Source of the DNA: Microbacteriaceae bacterium VKM Ac-2855
GTDB taxonomy: Bacteria; Actinomycetota; Actinomycetes; Actinomycetales; Microbacteriaceae
DNA: 64,000 nucleotides
Assembly: GCA_013204985.1 (NCBI GenBank)
Contig: JABMLG010000001.1
Location: 368,574-432,573, forward strand
Direction of reading: 5' to 3'
The notes under the pieces were generated by a model. That model was not told where the DNA came from. It made no database searches and worked only from the letters and a program-made list of their open reading frames with translations. How positions within the stretch are numbered: position 1 is the stretch's first letter; every line of letters begins with the position of its first letter. This document shows positions 1-9,142 of the stretch, one piece after another. The position numbers and the translations under genes are program-made.

Positions 1-183
1 GCCGCACGGATCAGCACAAGCATCGACCGGACCAGCATGCCGGCGGCCGACGGCTGGACCGCTGAGGAGTTCGACAGTCTCGAGCGCCTTATGCTCAAGC
101 TCGTCCTGTCCCTCGACTCCCTCCCGAATGCCCCCCTGTCGACTGTCTCCGGAGTGGATCTGCGGCGGCTGTCAGGGGCGTGA
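1..183 (+). CDS. C-terminal end of a probable TetR-family regulator (partial)
   Basis: Frame 1 is open from the first base to a TGA at 181-183 and encodes the last 60 residues of a protein that begins before the window. The helical stretch RLMLKLVLSLDSLP resembles the last helix of actinobacterial TetR ligand-binding domains. The gene converges with and overlaps by 12 bases the TetR gene on the other strand. No DNA-binding domain is visible, so the family call is only suggestive. Confidence 0.45.
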   Translation, partial: AARISTSIDRTSMPAADGWTAEEFDSLERLMLKLVLSLDSLPNAPLSTVSGVDLRRLSGA

Positions 184-855
184 CGGAGTTCCGTCCACCT
201 GCTCCCACGGCCCGGGATGGACCATCGCTCGCGTCAACAGCTTCTGGATCTCCAGGAGGTTCTGGCCCGTCAGGCGACGCACCGAATCCTCCAGCAGTGC
301 CGCGACGTCGAACCCGCGGTCCGACTGCCAGAGCTGCCCGAGACCGTCCCAGATCGCGATGACTTGGCGGGCGGTCATGACCGGATCCAGTCCGTCCAGG
401 ATGAGCCCCGCCTCCTGCGAGTGGCGGATCAACTGGGCGAACAGGGCGACCTGGCGCGCGGCTCGCTCCCTGAAGTACTCGGTGGCGGGATGCCCACTAT
501 CGCCGGACTGGCCTCTCAGCATGAGGAAGAGCCTGAAGCGAGGGTTCTCGAACTCCATCGACGGCACCCGCGTGATCGCCCCGATGTCGAGCACAGCGTC
601 GTCCGCGTAGGCGTTGGCGCGCTCGGCCTCCGCGTCGTCGGCGAGAGCGAGGGCCGCGACCAGGAGGTGATCCCGCGAAGGGAAGTGGTAGAGGATCGTC
701 GTCTCGTTGATGCCGGAGCGCTGAGAAACCAGCGCCGTCGTGACGCCCTCGTGGCCGAGTTCGTCGACGAGTTCCAGCACCACTCGTGCGATCGCCTCGC
801 GACGTCTTCTCGTGGGGGCGTACGGGCCACGTTTCGTCGGTGACGAGGTGCTCAT
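172..855 (-). CDS. TetR/AcrR-family transcriptional regulator
   Basis: This is a 227-residue protein with an N-terminal helix-turn-helix (residues about 15-60: RREAIARVVLELVDELGH, then TTALVSQRSGINETTILYHF), the standard TetR DNA-binding unit. The C-terminal part is a helical ligand-binding domain typical of repressors of catabolic or efflux genes. I chose the ATG at 855 because the conserved domain starts soon after it; the frame stays open upstream to 948. It lies downstream of, and on the same strand as, the large hydrolase and GPH transporter, so it may regulate them. The ligand is unknown. Confidence 0.85.
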   Translation of the reverse strand: MSTSSPTKRGPYAPTRRRREAIARVVLELVDELGHEGVTTALVSQRSGINETTILYHFPSRDHLLVAALALADDAEAERANAYADDAVLDIGAITRVPSMEFENPRFRLFLMLRGQSGDSGHPATEYFRERAARQVALFAQLIRHSQEAGLILDGLDPVMTARQVIAIWDGLGQLWQSDRGFDVAALLEDSVRRLTGQNLLEIQKLLTRAMVHPGPWEQVDGTPSRP

Positions 856-938
856 GATCACAACTCTACTTTCGCGCCCAACCCGCTCGGACCGACTGAC
901 GTCGATCGGAGGTGCCGACTCCAGCCTCGGCGGTGGTG

Positions 939-970
939 GCCCGGACATCAGAGCGGCATGATGTCCGGGC
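939..970 (-). terminator. Hairpin between hydrolase gene and tetR
   Basis: A perfect 12-bp inverted repeat (GCCCGGACATCA and its complement) surrounds an 8-base loop, just past the stop codon of the hydrolase gene read on the minus strand. There is no T-tract, so it may be a Rho-assisted terminator or a processing hairpin. Confidence 0.6.
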
Positions 971-977
971 TTTCGGT

Positions 978-3011
978 TCAGGCGTCGACGATCACACGCG
1001 CGCGAGCGATGTTCTCCACCCGCCCGAAGCGGTCCGATGGGTCGGCGTTGGTCTGTGCGGTCACTCGGACGGCCAGGAAGCGAGTGCCTGGCGCGTCGAA
1101 GGTCAGGGAGTAATCGGTCGCGACGCGGACTCCTGGCTCGAAGTCGATCGCAGCGCCGAGGACCTCCTCTCCTTCTGCGGTCGTCGTCACTTCGCGGAGC
1201 TCGACGACGACACCGCCGTCCGCCGCTGCCGCCTCCACCCGGACCGACACCGGCTCCCCCACCTGCACGTGGGCGCTCTCCGCGTCGTTGACCGAGAGGG
1301 TGACCGTGGGCTGGACGCCGCTACGTTCCTCGACGCTCGCCGGCACGAGGACCTGTCCGTCGGCCACCTCGTAGACCGTCGTCGGTGCCGGCTCGACGCC
1401 TCGCTCGACCCACGCGGCGAGCTGGCGCAGCGCGGTCTCGAGCGCACCCACATACGCGACGCTGCGTGCGGGGAACTCCTGGGGCCCATCATCGCCGTGC
1501 AGGGCATTGTCGATGTACCAGAGGCGGAACTGCTCGGTCTCGTCACCCAGATGCTCGATGACCTTCCGGCGGTACCAATCGGCCTGCCAGGCGAATGCCT
1601 CTCGATCGAGCAGGGTCGATACGACGATCATCTTCCCCGCGATCCGACCCGTCTGCACGGTGCCCGACGCCCCGCGACTGAGCAGCGGCCCCAGAAGCAC
1701 CGGCCGCTGAGGCAGCGCGGGCTCCCCCTTCTCGTCGCGGAACTGGTCCCAGACCGGGAAGTCCGGACCGGGAACCTGGTGGCGGTGATAGGTCTGGACG
1801 GCCAGGAAGTTCGAGGTGTCGACCATCACCTCATCGCCGACGGCGAGACCGGCGAGCACGTCGCCCTGGCCGGGTTCGATCTCGATCACGCCGTCCTCGA
1901 TCGAGTTGATCTGCACCGTCCGTCCCGCCGACCTCCCGGAGAGGATGTCGAGCTGTCCTCCGAGCAGCCACCCGGTCGGATTCTCCGCGATGCGGACGCC
2001 GGTGATGCGGTGGGCCCCTCCTGTCGAGTGCATGAACGACTCGTCCACGCTGCCGGCGATCAGGTCGCCGTCCTCGTTCTCGACCGCTCCGAGCAGCTCG
2101 ATGATCGTGCTCCGGTGCTGGATACGGTCCCGGTGCACCGAGGAGCCCCCATCGGCGCCGAGGTAGCCGTCCTGTGTCCAGAAGTCGTCGGAGTAGCTCG
2201 GATCGGCCGCCATGACTCCGGGGTAGAGGACCCGGAAGCCGTGCATCCCCATGGTCTTCCAACCGAACCACGAACGTGGAGGGAACCCCATCTTCGTCAC
2301 CTCTGCGAAGGCGTCCGCCTCCTCCTCGCTGAGGTCGAGGGCCGAAGGATCTCCGCCGACGTCGTAAGCCTCGACGATCTGCGGCAGTTTGTCGCGCAGG
2401 ATGCGCATCGCATGCATGCGTACGGTGAAGACGTTCGGTATCGCCACAGAGCTTCCGATGACGTGCGGGGCGAAGCCGTCCCACACCCCCTCCGTATTCT
2501 CGGCCGCGCCGATACTCCGGTAACCGCCGCCGCTGCCTCCGTACAGATAGCCGAAGACACGATGATCACCGAAAAGCCGTTGCGCGACGCGGCGGGAAAA
2601 ATCAGCGGATGCCGCGTTCGCGCGGTAGGCGCCGATCGAAGGATCTGCCTGAATGGGATCGAAGAGCTGCCCGCCTCCGCCGTTCGTCTCGACGAAGTAC
2701 GCCCCACTGGCGATGGAGAACGCGATCTTGTTGTGCTCGCCGTCGTCCAGCGGCGCGAGGTTCTCGCTCTGGGGGAACGGGGTCACGTGCTGGAAGAACC
2801 GGCCTTCATAGCCGGTCTGCTCGGGGAAGTAGAACGAGAAGAGGGCCTGCGTCCCTGCGAACCCGCCGTGGACGTACCGGTGGCGAACCGGTCCGTCGCG
2901 CCATTCGTCGATGTCGATGAACGGCGAGAGGAACAGCTCGTCCTCCGTCTCGAACGGCCACGAGCCGAGGAGGCTTGCGGTGAGGGTCTCTGCTGGTGAG
3001 GTACTGGTCAT
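978..3011 (-). CDS. Large alpha/beta-hydrolase-fold protein, substrate unknown
   Basis: A 677-residue protein. Near residue 160 is GYLYGGSGGGYRS, a glycine-rich G-x-S-x-G nucleophile elbow typical of alpha/beta-hydrolases. The N-terminal half looks like a catalytic domain of the tannase/esterase type; the final 150 residues are beta-rich with a domain like an immunoglobulin fold (RSGVQPTVTLSVNDAESAHV onwards). No signal peptide is evident, so it is probably cytoplasmic. The start is the ATG at 3011; the frame is open upstream to 3167 inside the transporter gene. It lies 43 bases downstream of the GPH transporter gene, so the two probably form an uptake-and-hydrolysis operon. I cannot name the substrate. 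Confidence 0.65.
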   Translation of the reverse strand: MTSTSPAETLTASLLGSWPFETEDELFLSPFIDIDEWRDGPVRHRYVHGGFAGTQALFSFYFPEQTGYEGRFFQHVTPFPQSENLAPLDDGEHNKIAFSIASGAYFVETNGGGGQLFDPIQADPSIGAYRANAASADFSRRVAQRLFGDHRVFGYLYGGSGGGYRSIGAAENTEGVWDGFAPHVIGSSVAIPNVFTVRMHAMRILRDKLPQIVEAYDVGGDPSALDLSEEEADAFAEVTKMGFPPRSWFGWKTMGMHGFRVLYPGVMAADPSYSDDFWTQDGYLGADGGSSVHRDRIQHRSTIIELLGAVENEDGDLIAGSVDESFMHSTGGAHRITGVRIAENPTGWLLGGQLDILSGRSAGRTVQINSIEDGVIEIEPGQGDVLAGLAVGDEVMVDTSNFLAVQTYHRHQVPGPDFPVWDQFRDEKGEPALPQRPVLLGPLLSRGASGTVQTGRIAGKMIVVSTLLDREAFAWQADWYRRKVIEHLGDETEQFRLWYIDNALHGDDGPQEFPARSVAYVGALETALRQLAAWVERGVEPAPTTVYEVADGQVLVPASVEERSGVQPTVTLSVNDAESAHVQVGEPVSVRVEAAAADGGVVVELREVTTTAEGEEVLGAAIDFEPGVRVATDYSLTFDAPGTRFLAVRVTAQTNADPSDRFGRVENIARARVIVDA

Positions 3012-3054
3012 GGTTCGTGCCTTTCTGGATGCCGGCGAGGAAAGGGGAGTGCGG

Positions 3055-4602
3055 TCACTTGCCGCGGCGACGGCGACGACCGAAGGGAGAACCGCTCTCC
3101 TCGCGCACGACGCGGATGGCCTCGGTGCCCGAGATGGTGGTGGAGGCTGCGGCCGACAGGGGGACATCTCCGGCGATCGTGCCTTCCTTCGCTACTTCTC
3201 GGCGGGCGAGGACCTCGGCGCTGATCACCTTCATCTCCTTCTCGAGACGGTGGTAGTAGAGAGCGACGAAACCGACGAGTACCGCGAAGATGGCCGGGAT
3301 CCAACTGTTCAGCGCGATGATGCCGTCCAGAGCGGCCGCCGACTGGGTCTCCGAAGACCCGCTGTAACCGGCGACGGAGAGGACGATGCCGAGGACGCCG
3401 GCGGAGAGCGCCGCTCCGACGGTTCCGGCGAACGAGAACAGGGCACCCCCCACACTCTCCAACCGTCGGTTTCCCTTGTATTCGTTGTAGGTCGAGTTGT
3501 CGATGATCAACACGGGAGCAAGGAAGTTGAACGGCAGTGAAGCGAGAGCGGTGAGCACGGAGGAGACCATGATCAGCGCGATGTTGCCACCCGCGAACAT
3601 CATCACCATGAATCCAATGGCCCCGATGAAGCTGGAGACGGCGATCATCCGCGAGACGGAGAACTTACGGATCAGGACGGGGAAGAACACCATCAGCGGG
3701 AGCAGCGCGACGAAGGAGATCGAGACGATGCCCTGCAATCCGAGATTGCCGACGATGTAGCGGAAGTAGTAGGCGCCCGCTCCGAGGCCCGCGTAGATAC
3801 CGACGAGGAGAGCGATGATCGAGATCACCCAGATGTAGGGGTTCGTGCGCAGGACGAGCATGATGTCCTTCATGCGAAGCCGCTCGGCGACGATCTCAGC
3901 CGCATCCTGGGACTCTCGGAACGCCCAGAATCGGATCAGCCCGATGAGGGTGAACGGAACGGCGAGGGCGAGCGCGACCAGAGCCCACATGCCCGGGTCC
4001 TTCCCAGCCGCCTGAACCGCGAGCGGTACGCCGATGGTGATGAAGATCGCCACGACAACGGTGACGAGACCGCTCTTGGCGGCCAGATCGCTGTAGTGCT
4101 CCCTCTTCGGGAACACCCGCGCCGTGTAGAGCGGGCTGTTCGCGTTGTAGAGCGGCATGAAGAGAGCGGTGAGCAAGGTGTAGGAGCTGAACAGCCAGAT
4201 GTACTTGACCAGGTCGCCGGCGTCACCGGGGACGGCGAACATAAAGGCCGTCGTCGCCCAGCAGAGGATGATCAACAGATCGAACGGTCGGGCCTTCCCG
4301 AAGCGGGTGTCCGGCGCCCGGTCGATCAGGTAGCCGGCGAGCAGGGCGCCGATCGCATCGATGACCTTCGCGAGGACGAGAAGACCACCGACGACGGCAG
4401 GATTGAGCGCGAGGGTGTCCGTCGCGTAGATCGTGAAATACCCGGTGAGCACGATCAGCGCGTTCATGGAGAACGAGTGCGTGGACCAGGGGATCACCTT
4501 CCGGAAGGGGACGCGGTCTTTTCGCTTCTCCGCCTTCTCGGCAGCGCGATCAGCTCCCGGGGGCGTCTCCACCGTGATTGCTTCGTTCGACTCCATCGTC
4601 AT
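3055..4602 (-). CDS. GPH-family (MFS) sugar/glycoside-type cation symporter
   Basis: A 515-residue membrane protein with about 12 hydrophobic segments. The GPH signature is visible around residues 92-107 as DRAPDTRFGKARPFDL, matching the family pattern D-x3-D-x-R-x-G-x-x-R-P after helix 3. Such proteins move glycosides, pentosides or hexuronides, and related members move other small carboxylic compounds, with Na+ or H+. The charged N-terminus and basic C-terminal tail (RRRRRGK) should face the cytoplasm. It precedes the alpha/beta-hydrolase gene on the same strand, which suggests it imports that enzyme's substrate. Confidence 0.85.
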   Translation of the reverse strand: MTMESNEAITVETPPGADRAAEKAEKRKDRVPFRKVIPWSTHSFSMNALIVLTGYFTIYATDTLALNPAVVGGLLVLAKVIDAIGALLAGYLIDRAPDTRFGKARPFDLLIILCWATTAFMFAVPGDAGDLVKYIWLFSSYTLLTALFMPLYNANSPLYTARVFPKREHYSDLAAKSGLVTVVVAIFITIGVPLAVQAAGKDPGMWALVALALAVPFTLIGLIRFWAFRESQDAAEIVAERLRMKDIMLVLRTNPYIWVISIIALLVGIYAGLGAGAYYFRYIVGNLGLQGIVSISFVALLPLMVFFPVLIRKFSVSRMIAVSSFIGAIGFMVMMFAGGNIALIMVSSVLTALASLPFNFLAPVLIIDNSTYNEYKGNRRLESVGGALFSFAGTVGAALSAGVLGIVLSVAGYSGSSETQSAAALDGIIALNSWIPAIFAVLVGFVALYYHRLEKEMKVISAEVLARREVAKEGTIAGDVPLSAAASTTISGTEAIRVVREESGSPFGRRRRRGK

Positions 4603-4659
4603 TCCATTTCCCGCTCGTCACCGTGTCCAGGGCGGAGCCGGGTGAGAGCATCCGCATCC

Positions 4660-4673
4660 CCTCAACTTTGAGG
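4660..4673. promoter_or_regulatory. Candidate operator upstream of the GPH transporter
   Basis: CCTCAACTTTGAGG is a perfect palindrome with six-base arms. It lies 58 bases upstream of the transporter start codon in the promoter region, where a repressor operator would be expected. The regulator is unknown; either neighbouring TetR protein is a candidate. Confidence 0.35.
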
Positions 4674-4824
4674 ATGGGGCAACTTTAGAGGCATTGGGCT
4701 CGGGCAATCAAGACGTTATGCGAGATTTAGCCCTCAAATCTGAACTTGTGTGACTTTTGTCCGGCGGCGTCTCGGCGGTCAGCGCCAGCGCGGACAGCGG
4801 TGCGGCGCTCGGCGGCGGTGCTCG

Positions 4825-5427
4825 TCAGTCGAGAAGGGGAGCGCACTGAGACGCAACGAGATCAACGAGTTGCTCGTCTTCGAGACGGAGGTTCTCGCTC
4901 AGGCCGAGGTTCGCGAAGAGGATCTGCGAGATCGATCGCGCCCGAAGCGCGGCGTCGCCTTCACTCAGTCGGCCGTCACGGCCGAGGATCTCGGCGATCA
5001 CGGCGTCGGCCCGGTCGACGATCGCCAGCGCCTGGACGCGATGAGGCTGATCCGGATCCCCGAAAAGTACCTCCTGGAGGTAGCGGCGGCCCGTTTCGAT
5101 GCGGTGCCGGTTGTAAGCGACGATCGCGCGCAGCATCGCCCGCACCGCTTCGAAACGGTCGGGGACCGCCGACGCCGCTGCACGACCCCGCGCCACCGCC
5201 TCCGCGTAGTGGGCGTTCTGCACCAGGAGGAGGAGCTCGCCCATCGTCTTCGCGTAGAGGAAGAGCGTGCTCTTGGCGATCCCGGCGCGCTCGGCGACGA
5301 GTTGCGCCGTCACGCTCTCGAAACCCAGCTCATCGAAGAGGCTTCCCGCCGCCGCGACGATGCGGTTCAGCTTGTCCTGCTTATTGCGCTCCCGTTTGCC
5401 GGCCGGGCGATCAGAGGTCATGGTCAT
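4825..5427 (-). CDS. TetR-family transcriptional regulator
   Basis: A 200-residue protein with an N-terminal TetR helix-turn-helix (residues about 12-60, including SLFDELGFESVTAQLVAERA and the recognition helix region GIAKSTLFLYAK). The rest is a helical ligand-binding domain. I chose the ATG at 5427; one three residues in is equally possible. It is divergent from the Old Yellow Enzyme gene with 74 bases between them, and that gap holds a perfect TetR-type palindrome, so it most likely represses the enzyme gene and itself. Confidence 0.88.
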   Translation of the reverse strand: MTMTSDRPAGKRERNKQDKLNRIVAAAGSLFDELGFESVTAQLVAERAGIAKSTLFLYAKTMGELLLLVQNAHYAEAVARGRAAASAVPDRFEAVRAMLRAIVAYNRHRIETGRRYLQEVLFGDPDQPHRVQALAIVDRADAVIAEILGRDGRLSEGDAALRARSISQILFANLGLSENLRLEDEQLVDLVASQCAPLLD

Positions 5428-5453
5428 CACCCGATTCTGTCGGAATAATTTCC

Positions 5454-5463
5454 GACCATGGTC
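5454..5463. promoter_or_regulatory. Palindromic operator in the tetR-OYE divergent promoter
   Basis: GACCATGGTC is a perfect 10-bp palindrome centred in the 74-base gap between the divergent regulator and oxidoreductase genes. This is a common TetR-family operator core. Auto-repression with co-regulation of the enzyme is the natural reading. Confidence 0.6.
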
Positions 5464-5501
5464 AGTTTTCAAGATGCACACCCCTGAATGGAGACAGAAC
5501 C

Positions 5502-6581
5502 ATGGCACCATCACCGACCCTCTGGCAGCCCCACACTCTCGGACGCTTCGAGCTCCCCCACCGTCTCGCCCTCGCCCCCATGACCCGCAGTCGCGCCCGA
5601 GCCGACGGAACCCCGCATGCCTCCGCGGCCGAGTACTACCGTCAACGCGCCGGCCTGGGTCTCCTGATCTCGGAGGGCACTCAGCCATCATCCGTTGGAC
5701 AGGGTTTCATGGGTTCCCCCGGCATCCACTCTCCCGAGCAGATCGAGGGATGGCGCGCGATCACGGACGCGGTGCATGCAGAGGGCGGCGTCCTGTTCAT
5801 CCAGGTGATGCACGCAGGACGGGTCTCCCACCCCGACAACACGGCGCACGGGAGCGGCCCCGTCGGACCCTCGGCGATCGGTGCCGACGTGGACATGTTC
5901 ACACCGACCGGGCCGCAGAAGACTCCGGTTCCCCGGGCGCTGACCACCTCGGAGGTCGAGGGCATCGTCGAGGAGTTCCGTCATGCTGCGGCATCGGCTG
6001 TCGCGGCCGGCGCCGACGGAGTCGAACTGCACGCCGCCAACGGCTTCCTCCTCCACCAGTTCCTCGCCCCGAATGCGAACGTCCGCGCCGATCAGTACGG
6101 CGGCTCCGTCGAGAATCGCGCGCGTATCGTGGTCGAGGTCGCGCGCGCGGTGGCCGAGGAGATCGGTGCGGATCGCGTGGGTGTGCGGATCTCGCCCGCG
6201 ATCGCTCTCGGAGGTCTGGAGGAGGGGACCCCTTCCCAGGTGCTCGAGCAGTACCTGCATCTCGTGTCAGAACTCGCCCCGCTCCGACTCGCCTACCTCC
6301 ATGTTCTGCACCTCGGAGACGAGGAGCTGCTCCGGTCGATCCGGAGCGCGTGGCCGACGTCGCTCCTCGTGCTCAGACCGGGGCAGGCGCCCGATCGTCT
6401 CGGCGACGATGTCGAGGCCGGCCTCGCCGACGTCACGCCGGTCGGACGTCTCGCGCTGGCGAACCCCGACCTCGTCGAGCGCCTGCACGCGGATGCCGAC
6501 CTCACCGAGGCGGACCCGGCGACCTTCTACGGTGGCGGCGACGAGGGCTACGTCGACTACCCCGCGCTCGTGCGCGGATGA
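5502..6581 (+). CDS. Old Yellow Enzyme family NADH:flavin oxidoreductase (ene-reductase)
   Basis: A 359-residue TIM-barrel flavoprotein. The start region LGRFELPHRLALAPMTRSRA binds FMN. Residues HAANGFLLHQF with the adjoining PNANVRADQYGG-SVENRAR are the hallmark of the OYE family, including the paired active-site H and N. These enzymes reduce activated C=C bonds using NAD(P)H and also act on nitroesters and quinones. The ATG at 5502 follows the divergent promoter directly. The neighbouring TetR probably controls it in response to an electrophilic compound. Confidence 0.93.
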   Translation: MAPSPTLWQPHTLGRFELPHRLALAPMTRSRARADGTPHASAAEYYRQRAGLGLLISEGTQPSSVGQGFMGSPGIHSPEQIEGWRAITDAVHAEGGVLFIQVMHAGRVSHPDNTAHGSGPVGPSAIGADVDMFTPTGPQKTPVPRALTTSEVEGIVEEFRHAAASAVAAGADGVELHAANGFLLHQFLAPNANVRADQYGGSVENRARIVVEVARAVAEEIGADRVGVRISPAIALGGLEEGTPSQVLEQYLHLVSELAPLRLAYLHVLHLGDEELLRSIRSAWPTSLLVLRPGQAPDRLGDDVEAGLADVTPVGRLALANPDLVERLHADADLTEADPATFYGGGDEGYVDYPALVRG

Positions 6582-6772
6582 GCCATGCCTGCCGAGTACG
6601 CCGCATCGAGTGCACTCGGCAGGCGGTCCCCGCACGGCGGATCATGTCGATACGGGAACCATCGGTATGGCCAGGACCTCCGCGCGCCCGTCATCGCCCT
6701 ACTCCCGCTGCAATACACGGGTCGAGCCGGCGGTACGACGACGAGGACATCAACGCTCGCGAGGCTGGAGTC

Positions 6773-7765
6773 ATGTCGAACAACTCTCCTGCCGTCCTCC
6801 CGAACAGCGAGTCCGTCTCGAGCACCACCCCTTCTCGACCACGCGTTTCCCGCGCCGCGGTGGTGGTGAACGCCGCCAAACTCTCGGGAGCCGCCCTGGC
6901 GGAGTTCCAGGCGGTAGTGGACCGTGCGTTCCTCGACTCAGGAGTTCGCTCCCCTCTGTGGCTGCCGACGACCGAACGGTCCAGAGGTGCCGAGCAGACG
7001 CGAGAGGCGATCCGCAGCGGCGCCGATCTCGTCCTGGTCGCCGGAGGTGATGGCACCGTCCGCACCGTGGGTCAGGAGCTCGCGGGTACCGGCGCGACGC
7101 TCGCGCTCCTTCCCATCGGCACCGGCAACCTCCTCGCCCGTAACCTCGACATCCCGCGTCGCGACCTCCGCGCCGCTGTGCACGTCGCTGTCCACGGCCA
7201 CGACCGCAAGATGGACGTCGGCCGTCTCGAGCTCGATCGTGACGGTGACGGACGCGGCATCGAGCACCACGCCTTCCTTGTGATGGCGGGAGCCGGTTTC
7301 GACGCAGCGACCATGGCGGGAGCGTCGACGATGCTCAAGAGGCGCCTTGGCTCCGCCGCCTACCTCGTCTCCGGAGCTCTGGCCAGCCAGAGGCGGATGG
7401 TCGAGGTGACGACGGTGGTCGACGGGGGCCCTCGCCAGAGTGAGCGGTCACGAGGCATCGTCGTCGGCAACCACGGTTCGTTGACGATGGGGCTCACCCT
7501 CTTACCCGAAGCATCGTGCGATGACGGGCGGCTCGACGCGGTCCTTCTGCTGCAGCACAGCGTCAGCGACTGGGTCCGATCCCTGTGGCGGCTCATCACC
7601 TGCGACGTCCGCGGCAACGAAGATATGCCGCAGCTGCAGGGCCGCGAGATCAACCTCAGAAGCGAGATCCACCTGCCTGTCGAAGTCGACGGCGACGTCG
7701 TGGGAGAAGCCAAGTGGGTCCACTTCAGCGTAGAACCGGGAGCGCTACTCGTGCGCTGCCCGTAG
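6773..7765 (+). CDS. Diacylglycerol/sphingosine kinase-like lipid kinase
   Basis: A 330-residue protein with a DAGK catalytic domain. VVVNAAKLSG is near residue 30, and the nucleotide-binding signature GGDGTVRTVGQEL is near residue 85, followed by LPIGTGNLLARNL. The C-terminal part (AGAGFDAATM, EVDGDVVGEAKW) completes the fold and carries the usual glycine and acidic residues. Members phosphorylate lipid acceptors using ATP at the membrane. The ATG at 6773 has GGAG at a suitable distance. It stands alone with no obvious operon partner. Confidence 0.85.
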   Translation: MSNNSPAVLPNSESVSSTTPSRPRVSRAAVVVNAAKLSGAALAEFQAVVDRAFLDSGVRSPLWLPTTERSRGAEQTREAIRSGADLVLVAGGDGTVRTVGQELAGTGATLALLPIGTGNLLARNLDIPRRDLRAAVHVAVHGHDRKMDVGRLELDRDGDGRGIEHHAFLVMAGAGFDAATMAGASTMLKRRLGSAAYLVSGALASQRRMVEVTTVVDGGPRQSERSRGIVVGNHGSLTMGLTLLPEASCDDGRLDAVLLLQHSVSDWVRSLWRLITCDVRGNEDMPQLQGREINLRSEIHLPVEVDGDVVGEAKWVHFSVEPGALLVRCP

Positions 7766-7918
7766 TGGAACCGCTCAGACCAAGGAGCGGGCAGCGGCCG
7801 CGGGACATCGGCCGGTGCCGCGCCGAAACGCGGCCCAGAGGTCGACCGGCGATTACTCTTGCTCGCGACTACTGCGCTGGGAGTACAGGCTTCGACCTGT
7901 GGCCTGTGACCATGAGGG

Positions 7919-9142
7919 GTGGCTTCCGATCTTCTCGACCTCAGCGCGCGTGGCCGCGCTTCAACTCGGCGTATTCGCCTGCTCGACCGTGGCAGCCTGA
8001 TCGTGACGGGGGTGGCGAGTACCGTAGCGTTCGTTTCGCTCTTCACCAATGGCTTCATCGAAGGCCGTCAGGTCGAGGAAGGAATCGGCGGATACGTGGG
8101 ACTCGGTGTATCCCTCCTCGGCGTCGCGATCATCCGTGACCTTCTTCCCATGAAAGTCCTGAGCACCCGAACGCGGTTGCGGCTCGGTACGGTTGTCTTG
8201 GTCCTCGGCCCCCTCTCATCGGTGGCGCTCGGAACGGACCCGGTTGTCCCCTGGAACATCGCCGCCTTCACCGGCTTCGCGATCGCGCTCCGGGGGCTCT
8301 CCGGACCTCTGGTCGGCGCATTCGTCGGCCTCGTCAGTTATGCCTCGATCGCCTTGTTTCAAGACATCGGCTGGGTCAATCCCATTGCGTTCGCTGCCCT
8401 GGCGATGTCGTTCGCCTTCGCTTCGGCCGGCACGGCGCTGCGCAGCTATGCGCAGTTCCAGCAGGAGGTGGAGAGCCGCGCTGTCGAGGCGATCGCCATG
8501 CGGGAAGCGGACGCCCATCGGCGTGTCGCCGTGGAGCGGCTCAGTATCGCCCGTGACCTTCACGACGTGGTGGGCCACGAGATCGCTGTGCTCGGCATCC
8601 ACCTCGGAGTGGCTGAAGTGAATCTCCCCGATGGGGCGGAGACGTCGCGTGCGTCGCTCGAGAAGGCCAGAACGAGTGTGCAGTCGGTCCTGCACGAGAC
8701 GCAGCGGGTGCTGCACGTACTTCGTTCCGACACGGAGACCTCCGCCGATACCACCCCGGTCCCTGACTTCGCGCGGATCCCGGCGCTCGTCGAGTCGTAC
8801 CGCGCCGCGGGGGTCGTCGTCGAGGCCGAGCTGATCGATTCGCCGGCGGGTCTCGACCCCGAGGTATCGACCGCGGCCTATCGCATCGTCCAGGAGGCGC
8901 TCACGAACGCGCGGAAGCACGGAGTCGGCTCCGCCTCGGTCTCGGTGCGCGCCGAGAAGCGACATCTCATCCTTTCGATCTCGAATCGCAAAGACCGTGA
9001 TCGGGCATCGGAGCGTCGTGGCTTCGGGCTGATCGGCATGCGCGAGCGCGCCCACTCGGCGGGCGGCACGCTCCGCATCGATGGGAACGACGACGAGTAT
9101 CGGGTTGTGGCGCAGCTGCCGATCGAGGGAAGCAGGATCTGA
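7919..9142 (+). CDS. NarL-type sensor histidine kinase
   Basis: A 407-residue kinase. The N-terminal 160 residues hold five or six membrane helices with no large extracytoplasmic domain. The HisKA_3 dimerisation box is SIARDLHDVVGHEIAVLGIH, with the phospho-accepting histidine in DLHD. The HATPase domain follows (EALTNARKHG, then GFGLIGMRERAHSAGGTL). The GTG start at 7919 is the first in frame. It overlaps the response-regulator gene by one base, so the two are translationally coupled and form a two-component pair. The signal is unknown. Confidence 0.88.
   Translation: MASDLLDLSARGRASTRRIRLLDRGSLIVTGVASTVAFVSLFTNGFIEGRQVEEGIGGYVGLGVSLLGVAIIRDLLPMKVLSTRTRLRLGTVVLVLGPLSSVALGTDPVVPWNIAAFTGFAIALRGLSGPLVGAFVGLVSYASIALFQDIGWVNPIAFAALAMSFAFASAGTALRSYAQFQQEVESRAVEAIAMREADAHRRVAVERLSIARDLHDVVGHEIAVLGIHLGVAEVNLPDGAETSRASLEKARTSVQSVLHETQRVLHVLRSDTETSADTTPVPDFARIPALVESYRAAGVVVEAELIDSPAGLDPEVSTAAYRIVQEALTNARKHGVGSASVSVRAEKRHLILSISNRKDRDRASERRGFGLIGMRERAHSAGGTLRIDGNDDEYRVVAQLPIEGSRI

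Noticed and set aside
912-2999. Long plus-strand open frame of 695 codons
   Set aside because: It is antisense to the hydrolase gene, has an Arg/Asp/Val-rich composition typical of a high-GC shadow and shows no domain.
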